A DNA stretch of 64,000 nucleotides from Elioraea sp. (GCF_022842375.1 NZ_JALHPR010000018.1:1-64000); one strand, 5' to 3'. Counted from the stretch's first letter, positions 54,537 through 63,236 are shown. Notes: a model not told the origin generated them from the letters alone. Numbers and translations: made by a program.

Positions 54537-54552
54537 GATGCGGCGCCGCGCG

Positions 54553-55482
54553 TCACCGGAACTGCGCCTTCCACGCGGCGATCTCCGCCTCCGGCAGGCG
54601 AAGCACGGTGGGCGCCGGCGTCTCGATCCACCTACGGATGCCCGCAGGATCGTCGAGCCGCGCCGAGGGCAGCCCGGTATGGGCAGCGATGTCGCGCGCG
54701 CGGTTGTCGACCTGGAGGATGAGCGAGCGCTTGCCCGTCTGCAGCGCGCGGATGCCGCCATGCAGGCGGGAGCCGATGTAGTCGACCTCGTTCTCGGCAA
54801 GGAAGCGCGTGAATGCCGCCGTGGTTGCGCGGATACGCGGCAGGTGGCCGAAGCCGATGCGCTCGAGATGGGGGATGTCGTCCTCCATCTGCGGATAGAA
54901 CCACACCTTCCGATAGCTTTCCGTGACAAGGCGAAGGAACGCCGCATCCTCTGCCGGCCGGTTGCGATAGGCCGTGACGGTGACGACCGCCTCGGGCGCG
55001 CGGGTGACGGGGATGCGCGCGGTGGCGGCGGCGTCCAGCGCCCAGAGCGTTGGGCAGGATGCGTTCACCACCCTGAGGCCGAGCGTCGCGAGATTGTCCA
55101 CCGCCGGCTTGTCACGCACCGCATGCAGCGCAGTGCGGTGGAACGCGCGGCGCATGATCTTCGTGTTCTCGCGGTTCAATTGCGTGACGTCGTTCTGCCA
55201 CCCCGCCCCGAAGATCACGAGGTTGTCGATGAACATGGAGTCGGCGAGTGTCAGCCGCCACTGCGCCCAATCGGGCGGCAGCAGGTTCGAGCCGGCGACG
55301 AAGGTCATGTCGGCCGCACGCAGCACCTTGTGGCTGCGGTCGCTCAGCGCCTCGTGGCTGGCGATGCGGTGGATGAAGGCGGCTGGGAACAGGTCGAGCA
55401 GCGCCGCCTCGACAGCTTGGTAGATCACCTCGTCGCCGAGGTTGTCGGTCGCGAGCGAGGGATCGATGACCGCAAGCCGCAT
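54553..55482 (-). CDS. Polysaccharide pyruvyltransferase family protein
   Basis: Transfers pyruvate ketal groups from PEP onto sugars, or a related role. The 309 aa product has RLAVIDPSLATDNLGDEVIYQAV at the N-terminus, FVAGSNLLPPDW, LVIFGAGWQND, LHAVRDKPAVDNLATLGLRVVN and the diagnostic VDYIGSRLHGGIRALQTGKRSLIL near the C-terminus. ATG 55482 overlaps the upstream stop (TGATG). It lies 16 bp before the flippase. Confidence 0.88.
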   Translation of the reverse strand: MRLAVIDPSLATDNLGDEVIYQAVEAALLDLFPAAFIHRIASHEALSDRSHKVLRAADMTFVAGSNLLPPDWAQWRLTLADSMFIDNLVIFGAGWQNDVTQLNRENTKIMRRAFHRTALHAVRDKPAVDNLATLGLRVVNASCPTLWALDAAATARIPVTRAPEAVVTVTAYRNRPAEDAAFLRLVTESYRKVWFYPQMEDDIPHLERIGFGHLPRIRATTAAFTRFLAENEVDYIGSRLHGGIRALQTGKRSLILQVDNRARDIAAHTGLPSARLDDPAGIRRWIETPAPTVLRLPEAEIAAWKAQFR

Positions 55483-56261
55483 CAGCCGCCTCCCGCCGCG
55501 GCGCGCCGCGCAAGGCTGAACCTGGCGCGCTGGAGCAGCATGCCGAGGCGCGGCAGCCGATTGGCGAAGCGCAGCCGCCACAGGTCGGCCGATGTCAGGG
55601 CGCGCGGCTGCTTCTCTTTCCAGCTCGCCTCCCAGTGATGCACCGCGTAGGTCTCCGGCGTGATGCAGGAAGGGTCATAGGTGCCGTCCCACGGGTAGGG
55701 ATAGAACCAAGGGGTCGGGAACAGGGTCAGCTCGGGATGGCGCTGCAAGGTGTCGCACATCGGCGCCGCGGCGAGTTTCTCGAACAGCACCATGTAGGTG
55801 ATCAGCCCTGGCCCCGTGAAAGAGTGGTAGTTCCATGTCGGCACCATTGCGTTCTCGAGATAATCGAGGATGAGGGAGATCAGCCTGTGGCCCGGCGGCG
55901 CGCCGATCACCGCGCCGTTCACCCAGTCGAGGCTGATCTCCTTCGTCTGGATGCCGAGGAATGCAGGCTCTGCCAGCAGCGGGTCCAGCGGCTTGACCAG
56001 CTCGATGTCGGTGTCGAGATAGACGCCGCCATGGCGCAGCAGCGCCTGCATGCGCACGATGTCCGACACCACGTTGAACTTCCGCGCCACATAGGCCTTG
56101 CACAGCAGTGTGGAGGAGAAGTCGATCGTGCTGTCGTTCCACGCCATGAACGTCCAGTCCGGGTGCAGCGCCTTCCAGCCCGCGACGAAGCGCGCATGCG
56201 CCGGCGGGATCGGCCGCGGGCCGCACCAGACATAGTGGATGATCTTCGGGATCGTCATCAT
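55482..56261 (-). CDS. DXD-motif glycosyltransferase (Gly_transf_sug family)
   Basis: 259 aa transferase of the capsular/Och1-like type. It starts MMTIPKIIHYVWCGPRPIPP and has WTFMAWNDSTIDF and SDIVRMQALLRHGGVYLDTDIELVKPLDPL with the DTD metal site near residue 92. A NYHSFTGPGLITY acceptor-side segment follows. It belongs to the same family as the transferase at 62260. The start is one of two adjacent ATGs overlapping the previous stop. Confidence 0.9.
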   Translation of the reverse strand: MMTIPKIIHYVWCGPRPIPPAHARFVAGWKALHPDWTFMAWNDSTIDFSSTLLCKAYVARKFNVVSDIVRMQALLRHGGVYLDTDIELVKPLDPLLAEPAFLGIQTKEISLDWVNGAVIGAPPGHRLISLILDYLENAMVPTWNYHSFTGPGLITYMVLFEKLAAAPMCDTLQRHPELTLFPTPWFYPYPWDGTYDPSCITPETYAVHHWEASWKEKQPRALTSADLWRLRFANRLPRLGMLLQRARFSLARRAAAGGG

Positions 56262-57256
56262 CGCGCCGTCTCCGCGGGAAGGAGGCCGAGTGCGGCCGGC
56301 GCGGCACGCACGTAGCCCCAGGAATACGCAAGGCCGCAGCGGCGGCCGATGAAGCGCGGCGTCGTTCCGGGAACGAGCGCGAGCGGGCTGTGCGTCAACG
56401 CCTTCCACGCATGTGGCAGGACGACGCGCAACACGGTGCCGCGCCCGGAGAACGCACGGTCCATCAGCGCATCGGTCGCCCCCTGCCCGCTCATCCGCCG
56501 GAGCAGCCAGGCCGGCTGCATGCGCGGCGCCTGGATCGTGTGCGCGGCACGCATCCTGTCATCGTACCAGACGACGTGGCCACGCTCCTCCAGCAGCCGC
56601 GCGGCGTAGGCCTCCTCGCCCGACAGGAGGCTCGTTCCCTTGCGGGAGGGCCAATCCGGGAAGCCGCCCGCGGCGACGAGGGGGGCCACGGCGAAGGCGA
56701 GGTTCGCCGCGATCGCCCAGACCGGGCCAGGAAGGGGGTCATATCCGATGCGCCCGCGCCCCGCCACCGGCTGAATGGAAAGCATGCCCATCATCGAGGG
56801 CGGCCACCAGGCGGGCAGCGGAACCTCGTACTCGGGGTCGATCCGCCCGGCGATCGCGGCGGTGCCCGGGGGCGCATCGCGGTACGCGGCGGCGAAGCCG
56901 GCGAGCCAGCCTGGTTCCGGAACCGCATCATCGTCGAGGAAGGCGATCCAGTCCTTCCGCGCCTCTGCGAGGGCAGTATTGCGCGCGTGGCTGATGCCCT
57001 CCGTCGCGCAGGTGACGCAGCGGGCATCGGGAAACGGCGCGATGAGCTCGTTGAGCCGCGCAGCGGAGGCGCCGGTGACGTCGTTGTCGACCACGACGAG
57101 GCGCCAGGGCGGGCTTTCCGGCAGTTGTGCGGCAAGCGCATCAAGGCAGCGGGCGACGTAGTGGAGCCGCGCGCGCGTGCAGACCGCGACCGTGACGGAC
57201 GGATCCGCACCACCGGTCGTCCCGTTGCCGGCGCGGCTCGTTCCTTGGTCGGTCAT
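56258..57256 (-). CDS. Glycosyltransferase family 2, duplicate of the gene at 61118
   Basis: 332 aa GT-A transferase. It has VTVAVCTRARLHYVARCLDAL, VVVDNDVTGASAARLNELIAPFPD, ISHARNTALAEARKDWIAFLDDDAVPEPGW, RIDPEYEVPLPAWWP and LLSGEEAYAARLLEERGHVVWYDDRMRAAHTIQAPRM. Long stretches, including the last 30 residues (LALVPGTTPRFIGRRCGLAYSWGYVR), are nearly identical to the 61118 gene, so the two arose by duplication. The start context AGAGGACCGATG is also shared. The last three genes on this strand follow it with overlaps. Confidence 0.93.
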   Translation of the reverse strand: MTDQGTSRAGNGTTGGADPSVTVAVCTRARLHYVARCLDALAAQLPESPPWRLVVVDNDVTGASAARLNELIAPFPDARCVTCATEGISHARNTALAEARKDWIAFLDDDAVPEPGWLAGFAAAYRDAPPGTAAIAGRIDPEYEVPLPAWWPPSMMGMLSIQPVAGRGRIGYDPLPGPVWAIAANLAFAVAPLVAAGGFPDWPSRKGTSLLSGEEAYAARLLEERGHVVWYDDRMRAAHTIQAPRMQPAWLLRRMSGQGATDALMDRAFSGRGTVLRVVLPHAWKALTHSPLALVPGTTPRFIGRRCGLAYSWGYVRAAPAALGLLPAETAR

Positions 57257-57324
57257 CGGTCCTCTGTCACGCGCTCTCTCACCACGGCCTCTGGGCGCTC
57301 CACCTTCGATCGCACGGGGAGCGT

Positions 57325-57376
57325 GGACCGGCGTTGGAACTCTTCGCGCCGGACCGGCGCTGGAACTCTTCGCGCA
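57325..57376. repeat. 26-bp tandem duplication in a divergent promoter region
   Basis: Two adjacent 26-bp copies starting GGACCGGCG(T/C)TGGAACTCT at 57325-57350 and 57351-57376, with one internal difference and one at the last base. It lies in the 159 bp between the minus-strand glycosyltransferase start and the plus-strand remnant at 57416. The other copy of this module (62105-62259) lacks it. Confidence 0.85.
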
Positions 57377-57415
57377 AGTTCGTTATGGGAGAAACTCGGT
57401 GAAGGAAGGGTTCGG

Positions 57416-57535
57416 ATGACCCCGCGCGTCCTATACTGTTTTTCTGGGCTGACGCCAGATGTCGGCGGAAGGCCTTGCTTCCCGGCAGCGTCGCGCTCCC
57501 TGGCGCGACCATGGCCTTCGTTGTGCAGCGCCTGA
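57416..57535 (+). pseudogene. Remnant of a DXD glycosyltransferase gene (N-terminal codons of the 62260 gene)
   Basis: A conserved leader (GTGAAGGAAGGGTTCGG then ATG) precedes MTPRVLYCFSGLTPDVGGRP, which matches the start of the intact gene at 62260 (MIPRVLYYVFGLTPDFGGKP). After that the two sequences diverge and this frame ends at TGA 57533-57535. Only about 20 of 303 codons remain, so this is a broken copy left by a duplication or recombination event. The ribosome-binding site is intact, so a 39 aa peptide could still be made. Confidence 0.8.
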
Positions 57536-57579
57536 TCGCCGCGGGGCACCGCGTGCGCTACCTCGGGGCAGGACGGTGA
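57511..57579 (+). pseudogene. Possible fragment of a family 2 glycosyltransferase
   Basis: A 22-codon frame reading MAFVVQRLIAAGHRVRYLGAGR resembles the segment AFVIRRLIAAGRAVIYDGAI of the glycosyltransferase at 51936. It directly follows the divergence point of the 57416 remnant and ends at the next gene's start region. This suggests that the junction was formed by recombination among glycosyltransferase genes. The match is short, so the call is tentative. Confidence 0.4.
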
Positions 57580-57584
57580 GCGGC

Positions 57585-58508
57585 ATGGCGGAACGGATCT
57601 CGATGCTGGTCTGCACGCGCAACCGCGCCGACGCGCTCGCGACGATGCTCGCACGCCTGCCGGTGGCGCTGCTCGTGCGCGAGGGGGCCGAGCTCGTCAT
57701 CGTCGACAACGGCTCGAGCGATGCGACACCTGCCGTGCTCGCCGCCTTCGCCGCGGGGCCCGGCGCGCCGCTCGCCCCCGTCCTGGTGCGCGAAGACCGA
57801 AAGGGGCTTTCCAATGCGCGCAACGCGGCGATTCGAGCCGCGCACGGCACGCTGTTCTGCTTCATCGATGACGATTGCTATCTCGGCGAGGGGTATTTCG
57901 ATGTCGCGCGGCGCATTTTTGCCGACCCTGGCGTCGGCTATGCCGGGGGACGGATCATCGCGCATGATCCGCGCGGCCGCGGGGTGGGCGAGATGCTGCA
58001 CGACACGGTGCACTTGCAGCCGCCGCGCTCGCCGGTCTGGCTCGGCATGTTCCAGGGCGCGAGCTTCATCGTGCGCCGACGCGTGTTCGAGACGATCGGG
58101 CTGTTCGACCCTGCCCTCGGCGCGGGCGCACCGTTCCGCTGCGAGGACATCGAATTCGCCGCCCGCGCCTCCTTCGAGGGCTTCGCCGGCCGCCACGACC
58201 CCGACCTGATCGTCTATCACGACCATGGGCGCCATGAGCCGGGCGCGATCGAGGAGATCACGCGGGAGAACGCTCTCGGCTCCGGCTCCTATTATGCGCT
58301 CTGCATGCTGCGCGAGGCGCGGCGCGGCTCACTGGCCACGCTGCGGATGTGGTATCGCGAGGCACGCGAAGCGGGCGAGCGACGGGCGCTGCGCTGGCAG
58401 ATCCGCGGGGCGCTGGCCTTCGTCGCGGCCGCTGCATCTGGCAGGCTCAAGCCGTACCGCGCCGGAACGCGCTGGAACGAGAAGCTTCCGCCGCTGCCGG
58501 GCACCTGA
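57585..58508 (+). CDS. Glycosyltransferase family 2
   Basis: 307 aa GT-A transferase. It has ISMLVCTRNRADALATMLARL, IVDNGSSDATPAVL, GLSNARNAAIRAAHGTLFCFIDDDCYLGEGYFDVA (DDD site), VWLGMFQGASFIVRRRVFETIGLFDPALGAGAPFRCEDIEFAARASFEGF and HDHGRHEP. This is the pattern of GT2 enzymes with G-FDP-LG ... ED-E motifs. ATG 57585 is chosen; GTG 57576 in the same frame is possible and is closer to AGGA. It ends 9 bp from the converging flippase gene. Confidence 0.92.
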   Translation: MAERISMLVCTRNRADALATMLARLPVALLVREGAELVIVDNGSSDATPAVLAAFAAGPGAPLAPVLVREDRKGLSNARNAAIRAAHGTLFCFIDDDCYLGEGYFDVARRIFADPGVGYAGGRIIAHDPRGRGVGEMLHDTVHLQPPRSPVWLGMFQGASFIVRRRVFETIGLFDPALGAGAPFRCEDIEFAARASFEGFAGRHDPDLIVYHDHGRHEPGAIEEITRENALGSGSYYALCMLREARRGSLATLRMWYREAREAGERRALRWQIRGALAFVAAAASGRLKPYRAGTRWNEKLPPLPGT

Positions 58509-58517
58509 TCGGCCGCC

Positions 58518-60035
58518 TCACGGGGCGGCGGTTGCGCTACCGCGATCGCGGCGCAGCATGCCGAGCAGCATCCTCAGCACCTCTCGCATGCGCCGGAACG
58601 CAAGCACGCCCTGCACCGCGAGGAACACGAGGCCGCCTGCGGCGAACGCAAGCAGCACGGCAACGGGAAGCGCGCCGCGCATCGCGCCGAGCAACGGCAG
58701 CACGAGGCTGATCACCTGGTCGGCGACGAGCCCGCCCGCGACCGCGGCGACGACAGGGGCGACGAGGACGGAGAGAAGCTGCGGCGCGCTGACCCCGAAG
58801 GCAAGGCGCAGCGCGAAGAACGGCAGCGGTGACAGCAGGATGCTGCGCCCGATCGCGGTGTAGAGCACCTCGAACAGGCCGAACTGGGCCGCGACCGGAA
58901 CGGTCGCCAGCATCGCGATCAGACCGATGAGGTTGAAGGTGAAGACGAGTTGCGTTCGCCCCGCTGCCGTCAGCGCCGGGCTGACGAATGCCCCGAGTGG
59001 CATGGTAATGGCCGCCAGCGCCATCAGGGTGAAGACCGAGCCTGCCCTCGCCCATTCCGCGCCGAACAGCAGCGTCATCACCTCGGGCGCCGTGCCGGCG
59101 ATGATCGCGTAGCTCGCATAGGTCACGCAGGCGACGACCGTGAGGATGTTGAGGAAGGCGCGTCGCGCACGCTCCCTGTCATCCCGGAGGATCGAGAACA
59201 CCGAGAGGAAGACGCGGGTGATCGGACCGAGCGAGAACTGCCACACGACGTCGGCAAGCCTCGCGGCGACACGGTAGTAGGCCACCGCCTCGACCGGCAG
59301 GAAGGCACCGATCAGCACCGCCGATGCGTGGGTGTTGATAGACTGCGTCAGTGCCGAGGCGAGAAGCGGCGTCGAGAAGCGCAGAACATCGCGGGCGATC
59401 ACCCGGTCGAACACCGGCTCGGGCCGCCAGCGGGCCCGCCAGAACACCAGGGCGGCGAACACCACGGTCGCGACCATGCGCTGCACGACCAGCGCCCAGA
59501 ACGGCTCTCCGGCAACCGCGACCGCGATGCCGGCCGAGGCGCTGATGAAGGAACAGGCGAGCGAGCAGAGCGAGAGCTCACGGAACCTGAGCTGGCGGGA
59601 TAGGATCGAGGACGGAACGATCGCCAACGCCTGCGGCAGAAGCACGATCGCGAGCGCGTGGAGAAGCGGCACGATCCGCTGTTCCCCGAGAATGCCCGCG
59701 ATCGTTCCCGCACCGAGCGAGAGGCACGCGACGAGGATGAGCGTGATGCCCATCTGCACCCAGAACGCGGTGCTCAGTACGCGCCGGTCGGGCGCGTGGT
59801 GCTGGATTATACGCTCGCCGACCCCGGCGAAGGCGAGCACGGCGACCATGTCGATCGCGCTCGCCGCCAGCATCACCACGCCGGCAAGCTCGACCGTCAG
59901 CAGCCTGACGACGACGGCGAAAGCGATGAAGCCGAAAACGCGGTCAAGGATCTGGCCGGCGAGGTTCCACGCGACGCCGCCGACGGCGGCGCGCCCGATC
60001 CCCCCCTTCGGCGTCCGTGGCGCCTCAGCCTGCAT
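58518..60035 (-). CDS. Polysaccharide flippase (Wzx/MOP superfamily), second copy
   Basis: 505 aa integral membrane protein with about 14 hydrophobic helices. It starts with a short basic/Pro N-terminus and IGRAAVGGVAWNLAGQILDRVFGFIAFAVVVRLLTVELAGVVMLAASAIDMVAVLAFAGVGERIIQ, comparable to the flippase at 53070 (RIIGFLVFALVVRYVEAREVGLVAL). The presence of two Wzx-type proteins in one locus suggests two lipid-linked products or a duplicated function. Start overlaps the upstream pyruvyltransferase-like stop by 11 bp. Confidence 0.92.
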   Translation of the reverse strand: MQAEAPRTPKGGIGRAAVGGVAWNLAGQILDRVFGFIAFAVVVRLLTVELAGVVMLAASAIDMVAVLAFAGVGERIIQHHAPDRRVLSTAFWVQMGITLILVACLSLGAGTIAGILGEQRIVPLLHALAIVLLPQALAIVPSSILSRQLRFRELSLCSLACSFISASAGIAVAVAGEPFWALVVQRMVATVVFAALVFWRARWRPEPVFDRVIARDVLRFSTPLLASALTQSINTHASAVLIGAFLPVEAVAYYRVAARLADVVWQFSLGPITRVFLSVFSILRDDRERARRAFLNILTVVACVTYASYAIIAGTAPEVMTLLFGAEWARAGSVFTLMALAAITMPLGAFVSPALTAAGRTQLVFTFNLIGLIAMLATVPVAAQFGLFEVLYTAIGRSILLSPLPFFALRLAFGVSAPQLLSVLVAPVVAAVAGGLVADQVISLVLPLLGAMRGALPVAVLLAFAAGGLVFLAVQGVLAFRRMREVLRMLLGMLRRDRGSATAAP

Positions 60036-61071
60036 CGGCTACGCTGGCGGCGGCCGGCGATCCGACCAGCGATGGCGCCGCGCGGGTGATCGTCGGCACG
60101 TCCGGCATCCAGGCATCGACGTAGCGCGAGAGCTTGCCGTAGCTGTTGTCGACGAAGGACACCGTCCGCCCGAGCAGGCAGGCGAGCAGCATGGCGTGCA
60201 GCCGGTCGGTGTGGACCTCGTGATGCGGCGAGAACAGGCGCACCGCCTTCCTGATCAGGAGGTGCCCGTCGAGGGCCACCGCCGTCGATGGCGCCGGCAG
60301 GGGCATGAAGGGCAGCCGCCTGCGCCACCGCTCGAGCCGCCATTCCTGGCGCCTGAGAAAGACGCGGCGGCGTTCGTCGCGCGCGTCGAGGAAGGTCAGC
60401 CAATCGGTCGAGGCAGCATTCTTGCTGGCGATGGTCGATTCCCGGTCGCGGCGGAGCAGCCGCAGCGGCTCGGTCCGCGTCGCCGCGCAGGAGGGCTTCA
60501 GGCGAGCCCAGAGTGCGTGCGCCATGTCGGGCACGGAGATGACGCGGTCGGAAAAATGCGCGCGCGCCAGGTCCTCGCTCGGCTTGTCGCGCACGCAGAT
60601 CGTGATGTTGCAGTGGGAGCGGAACTCGGCGGCGCTGGCTGCGAGGTCGGCGCCATCGTTGAACTGGATGCTCTGGGGAAACACGACGATCGCGCGCTCG
60701 GGGAATGCGCGGACGATGGTCTCGCGGAAGCGCTGGTACCGCGGCCAGATCGTTCCGAAATTGCCCCCGCCATGCAGGGCGATGACCGTCTGCGGCCTGA
60801 GGGCCGCACGCAGCTCGTCCTCGCGATACGAATCGACCGTGCAGCGATAGCGAACCTTCACGCGATTGCGGCGAAGGAAGCGCTCGGTGCCGGCGTGGAT
60901 CAGCCGGTCGCCGACGTTCTCGTGATCGGGGATGTCGAGATAGACGATGTCGCGCGCCGCCCCGAGCGCGGGCAGCACCGCGTCAAGCGCCGCGGAGAGC
61001 CGTGCCATGGCAGCGCCGAGCGTGGCCAGGCGATCGGCGGACAAGCCGGCACGCTCACCATGGGCGATCAT
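60025..61071 (-). CDS. Polysaccharide pyruvyltransferase family protein, second copy
   Basis: 348 aa. It has DIVYLDIPDHENVGDRLIHAGTERFL, VIALHGGGNFGTIWPRYQRFRETIV, AIVVFPQSIQFNDGADL, ITICVRDKPSEDLARAHF, VISVPDMAHALWA and a late HHEVHTDRLHAMLLACLLGRTVSFVDNSYGKLSRYVDAW. This is the ExoV/EpsO-like pattern. ATG 61071 has AAGGAG 10 bases upstream, in a leader (GTGAAGGAGTGTTCAGC) resembling those at 57416 and 62260. It follows the glycosyltransferase at 61118 by 46 bp. Confidence 0.9.
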   Translation of the reverse strand: MIAHGERAGLSADRLATLGAAMARLSAALDAVLPALGAARDIVYLDIPDHENVGDRLIHAGTERFLRRNRVKVRYRCTVDSYREDELRAALRPQTVIALHGGGNFGTIWPRYQRFRETIVRAFPERAIVVFPQSIQFNDGADLAASAAEFRSHCNITICVRDKPSEDLARAHFSDRVISVPDMAHALWARLKPSCAATRTEPLRLLRRDRESTIASKNAASTDWLTFLDARDERRRVFLRRQEWRLERWRRRLPFMPLPAPSTAVALDGHLLIRKAVRLFSPHHEVHTDRLHAMLLACLLGRTVSFVDNSYGKLSRYVDAWMPDVPTITRAAPSLVGSPAAASVADAG

Positions 61072-61117
61072 GCTGAACACTCCTTCACGGTCGGACGACA
61101 CCACGGCGCCTGGGGTT

Positions 61118-62104
61118 TCAACGGACCGACCCGCGGGAGTCGAGCGCAAGCGCCGACGGGGTGCCGCGCACATATCCCCAGGAATAGGCAAGGCCACAGC
61201 GGCGGCCGATGAAACGGGGCGTCGTACCCGGGACGAGCGCGAGCGGTGCGTGAACCAGCGCCTTCAGGGCATGCGGCAGCGCACGGCCGACCACCGCCAC
61301 GCGGCCATCGAAGGCGCGATCGGTCAGCGCATCGGTCGCCCCCTGGCCGCTGAGGCGCCGCAGCAGCCACGCGGGCGACATCCGGGGCGCTTGTATCGTG
61401 TGGCTTGCCCGCATCCTGTCGTCGTACCAGACCGCATGGCCGCGCGCCTCGAGTTGTCGCGACACATACGCCTCCTCGCCCGACAGCAGCGTATCCCCGA
61501 CGCGGCCGATCCAAGGCGGGAATCCGCCGATCGCACGCAGAGGTTCCATTGCGAAGGCGACATTCGCGCCGATGGGCCATACGGGATCGGGGAACGGATC
61601 GATGCCGATCAGCCCACGGCCGGCAACGGGCTGGACCGACAGGATCCCCATCCATGATTTCCGCCACCATGGCGGCAGCGGCGCCTCGTAGTCGGGATCG
61701 ATCCGCCCGGTGATCACAGCGGTGTTCGGCGGTGCGGCCGCGAGAGCGTCGGCAAAGCCCTTGAGCCATGTCTGCTCGGGGACTGAATCGTCATCGAGGA
61801 AGGCGATCCACGCTCCCCCGGCCGCCGCGATCGCGGCGTTTCGCGCATGGCTGAGGCCGGGTTCCGCGCAGGCGACGTAGACCGCGTCGGGAAACGGGGC
61901 GATCAGTTCCTTCAGCCGCGCAGCAGACGCGCCGGTGACGTCGTTGTCGACCACGAGCAGCCGCCAGGGCGGGCTCGCGGGAACCTGCGCAGCGAGCGCG
62001 CGGATGCAGCGTTCGACGTAATGGAGTCGTGCGCGGGTGCAGATCGCGACCGTCACGGCCACCGAACGCGCGCTGCCGGCGCCGTGCGTCACGTCCTCTG
62101 CCAT
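61118..62104 (-). CDS. Glycosyltransferase family 2, duplicate of the gene at 56258
   Basis: 328 aa GT-A transferase with VTVAICTRARLHYVERCIRAL, VVDNDVTGASAARLKELIAPFPD, LSHARNAAIAAAGGAWIAFLDDDSVPEQTW, RIDPDYEAPLPPWW and LLSGEEAYVSRQLEARGHAVWYDDRMRASHTIQAPRM. It is closely related over its full length to the 56258 product. ATG 62104 is chosen by comparison with that copy; the frame extends to 62188. It diverges from the DXD transferase at 62260. Confidence 0.93.
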   Translation of the reverse strand: MAEDVTHGAGSARSVAVTVAICTRARLHYVERCIRALAAQVPASPPWRLLVVDNDVTGASAARLKELIAPFPDAVYVACAEPGLSHARNAAIAAAGGAWIAFLDDDSVPEQTWLKGFADALAAAPPNTAVITGRIDPDYEAPLPPWWRKSWMGILSVQPVAGRGLIGIDPFPDPVWPIGANVAFAMEPLRAIGGFPPWIGRVGDTLLSGEEAYVSRQLEARGHAVWYDDRMRASHTIQAPRMSPAWLLRRLSGQGATDALTDRAFDGRVAVVGRALPHALKALVHAPLALVPGTTPRFIGRRCGLAYSWGYVRGTPSALALDSRGSVR

Positions 62105-62259
62105 CGGTCCTCTGGCATCTGGTCGACTCCAGTGTGGCCCTCTCGCATCGTCACTCTGCTCGCGACTGCATCCGCTTCCACGCCACAAACCGGTGGTCCG
62201 ATGCTGGCACTCTCGTCGCAGGTTCGTTATTGGGGGGCTTCGGTGAAGGAAGGGTTCGG

Positions 62260-63171
62260 ATGATCCCGCGCGTCCTATACTATGTTTTCGGGTTGACGCC
62301 AGATTTCGGCGGAAAGCCCTTCGGCATGCTGCACTATGCCTGCATCGCGAGCGCGCTCGCGCATATCAGGCCCGAGCGTTGCGTCGTTGCCTATGCGTAT
62401 GAGCCGGACACGCCCTGGTGGAATCGCCTCAAGCCTCGGATCGACGCGCAACGAATCGCCGTGCCCGACAGCGTGTTCGACATTCCCGTCGCGCACTACG
62501 CCCATCGCGCGGATGTATGGCGCATGCAGACGCTGGTCGAGCATGGCGGCATCTACCTCGACGCCGATGTGCTGGTGACGCGGCCGTTCGACGAGCTGTT
62601 AGGTCACGACACCGTGATGGGCCTGCAGCAGGACGGGTACGGCGAGGGCCTGTGCAACGCCGTCATCCTCGCAGCACCTCGCGCCCCCTTCATGACGCGC
62701 TGGTATGACACCTACCGCCACTTCCGCTCGAAGGGCCGCGACGAGTTCTGGGACGAGCATTCGGTGCGCATCCCGCGCCGCCTGGCCGCCGAGAATCCCG
62801 GCGAACTCACCGTGCTGCCCACCTCGGCATTCTTCACGCCGGGCCCATCGGACGCCGACATCGACCGCCTCTTCGCCTCCCCCCGCCCGCTCAACGTATC
62901 GGGAGCCTATGCGCATCACCTCTGGGAAAGCGTTGCCTGGCGGCCCTTCCTCGACGGCCTCACCTTGGCCGAGGTGCGGCGTCGCGACACCGCCTATCAC
63001 CACCTGATCCGCCCCTACCTCGCCGACCTGCCGGATGATTTCGATGCTACGACGACAGAGGCGAAGGGCGAGGGAACGCGGCGCGCGCGCGGACGTGCGC
63101 AACCGGTGCTGAAGCTGCTCGACGCGACCGTGCCGAACATGGCCTGGCGGCTCCGGCAGAAGTTGCGCTAA
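62260..63171 (+). CDS. DXD-motif glycosyltransferase (Gly_transf_sug family)
   Basis: 303 aa. It starts MIPRVLYYVFGLTPDFGGKPFGMLHYACIASAL and has HRADVWRMQTLVEHGGIYLDADVLVTRPFDELLG with the DAD metal site near residue 100. LCNAVILAAPRAPFM and a late AYAHHLWESVAW follow. It is the intact counterpart of the remnant at 57416; the leader GTGAAGGAAGGGTTCGG directly before ATG is identical in both. The frame extends upstream to 62029 but overlaps the divergent gene, so 62260 is used. Confidence 0.92.
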   Translation: MIPRVLYYVFGLTPDFGGKPFGMLHYACIASALAHIRPERCVVAYAYEPDTPWWNRLKPRIDAQRIAVPDSVFDIPVAHYAHRADVWRMQTLVEHGGIYLDADVLVTRPFDELLGHDTVMGLQQDGYGEGLCNAVILAAPRAPFMTRWYDTYRHFRSKGRDEFWDEHSVRIPRRLAAENPGELTVLPTSAFFTPGPSDADIDRLFASPRPLNVSGAYAHHLWESVAWRPFLDGLTLAEVRRRDTAYHHLIRPYLADLPDDFDATTTEAKGEGTRRARGRAQPVLKLLDATVPNMAWRLRQKLR

Positions 63172-63236
63172 GGGCGCGCCTGCCCCTGCATGGGGTCGTT
63201 GACGCCACGCTAACGGCGGCGCGCGAGGCTGGCGTC

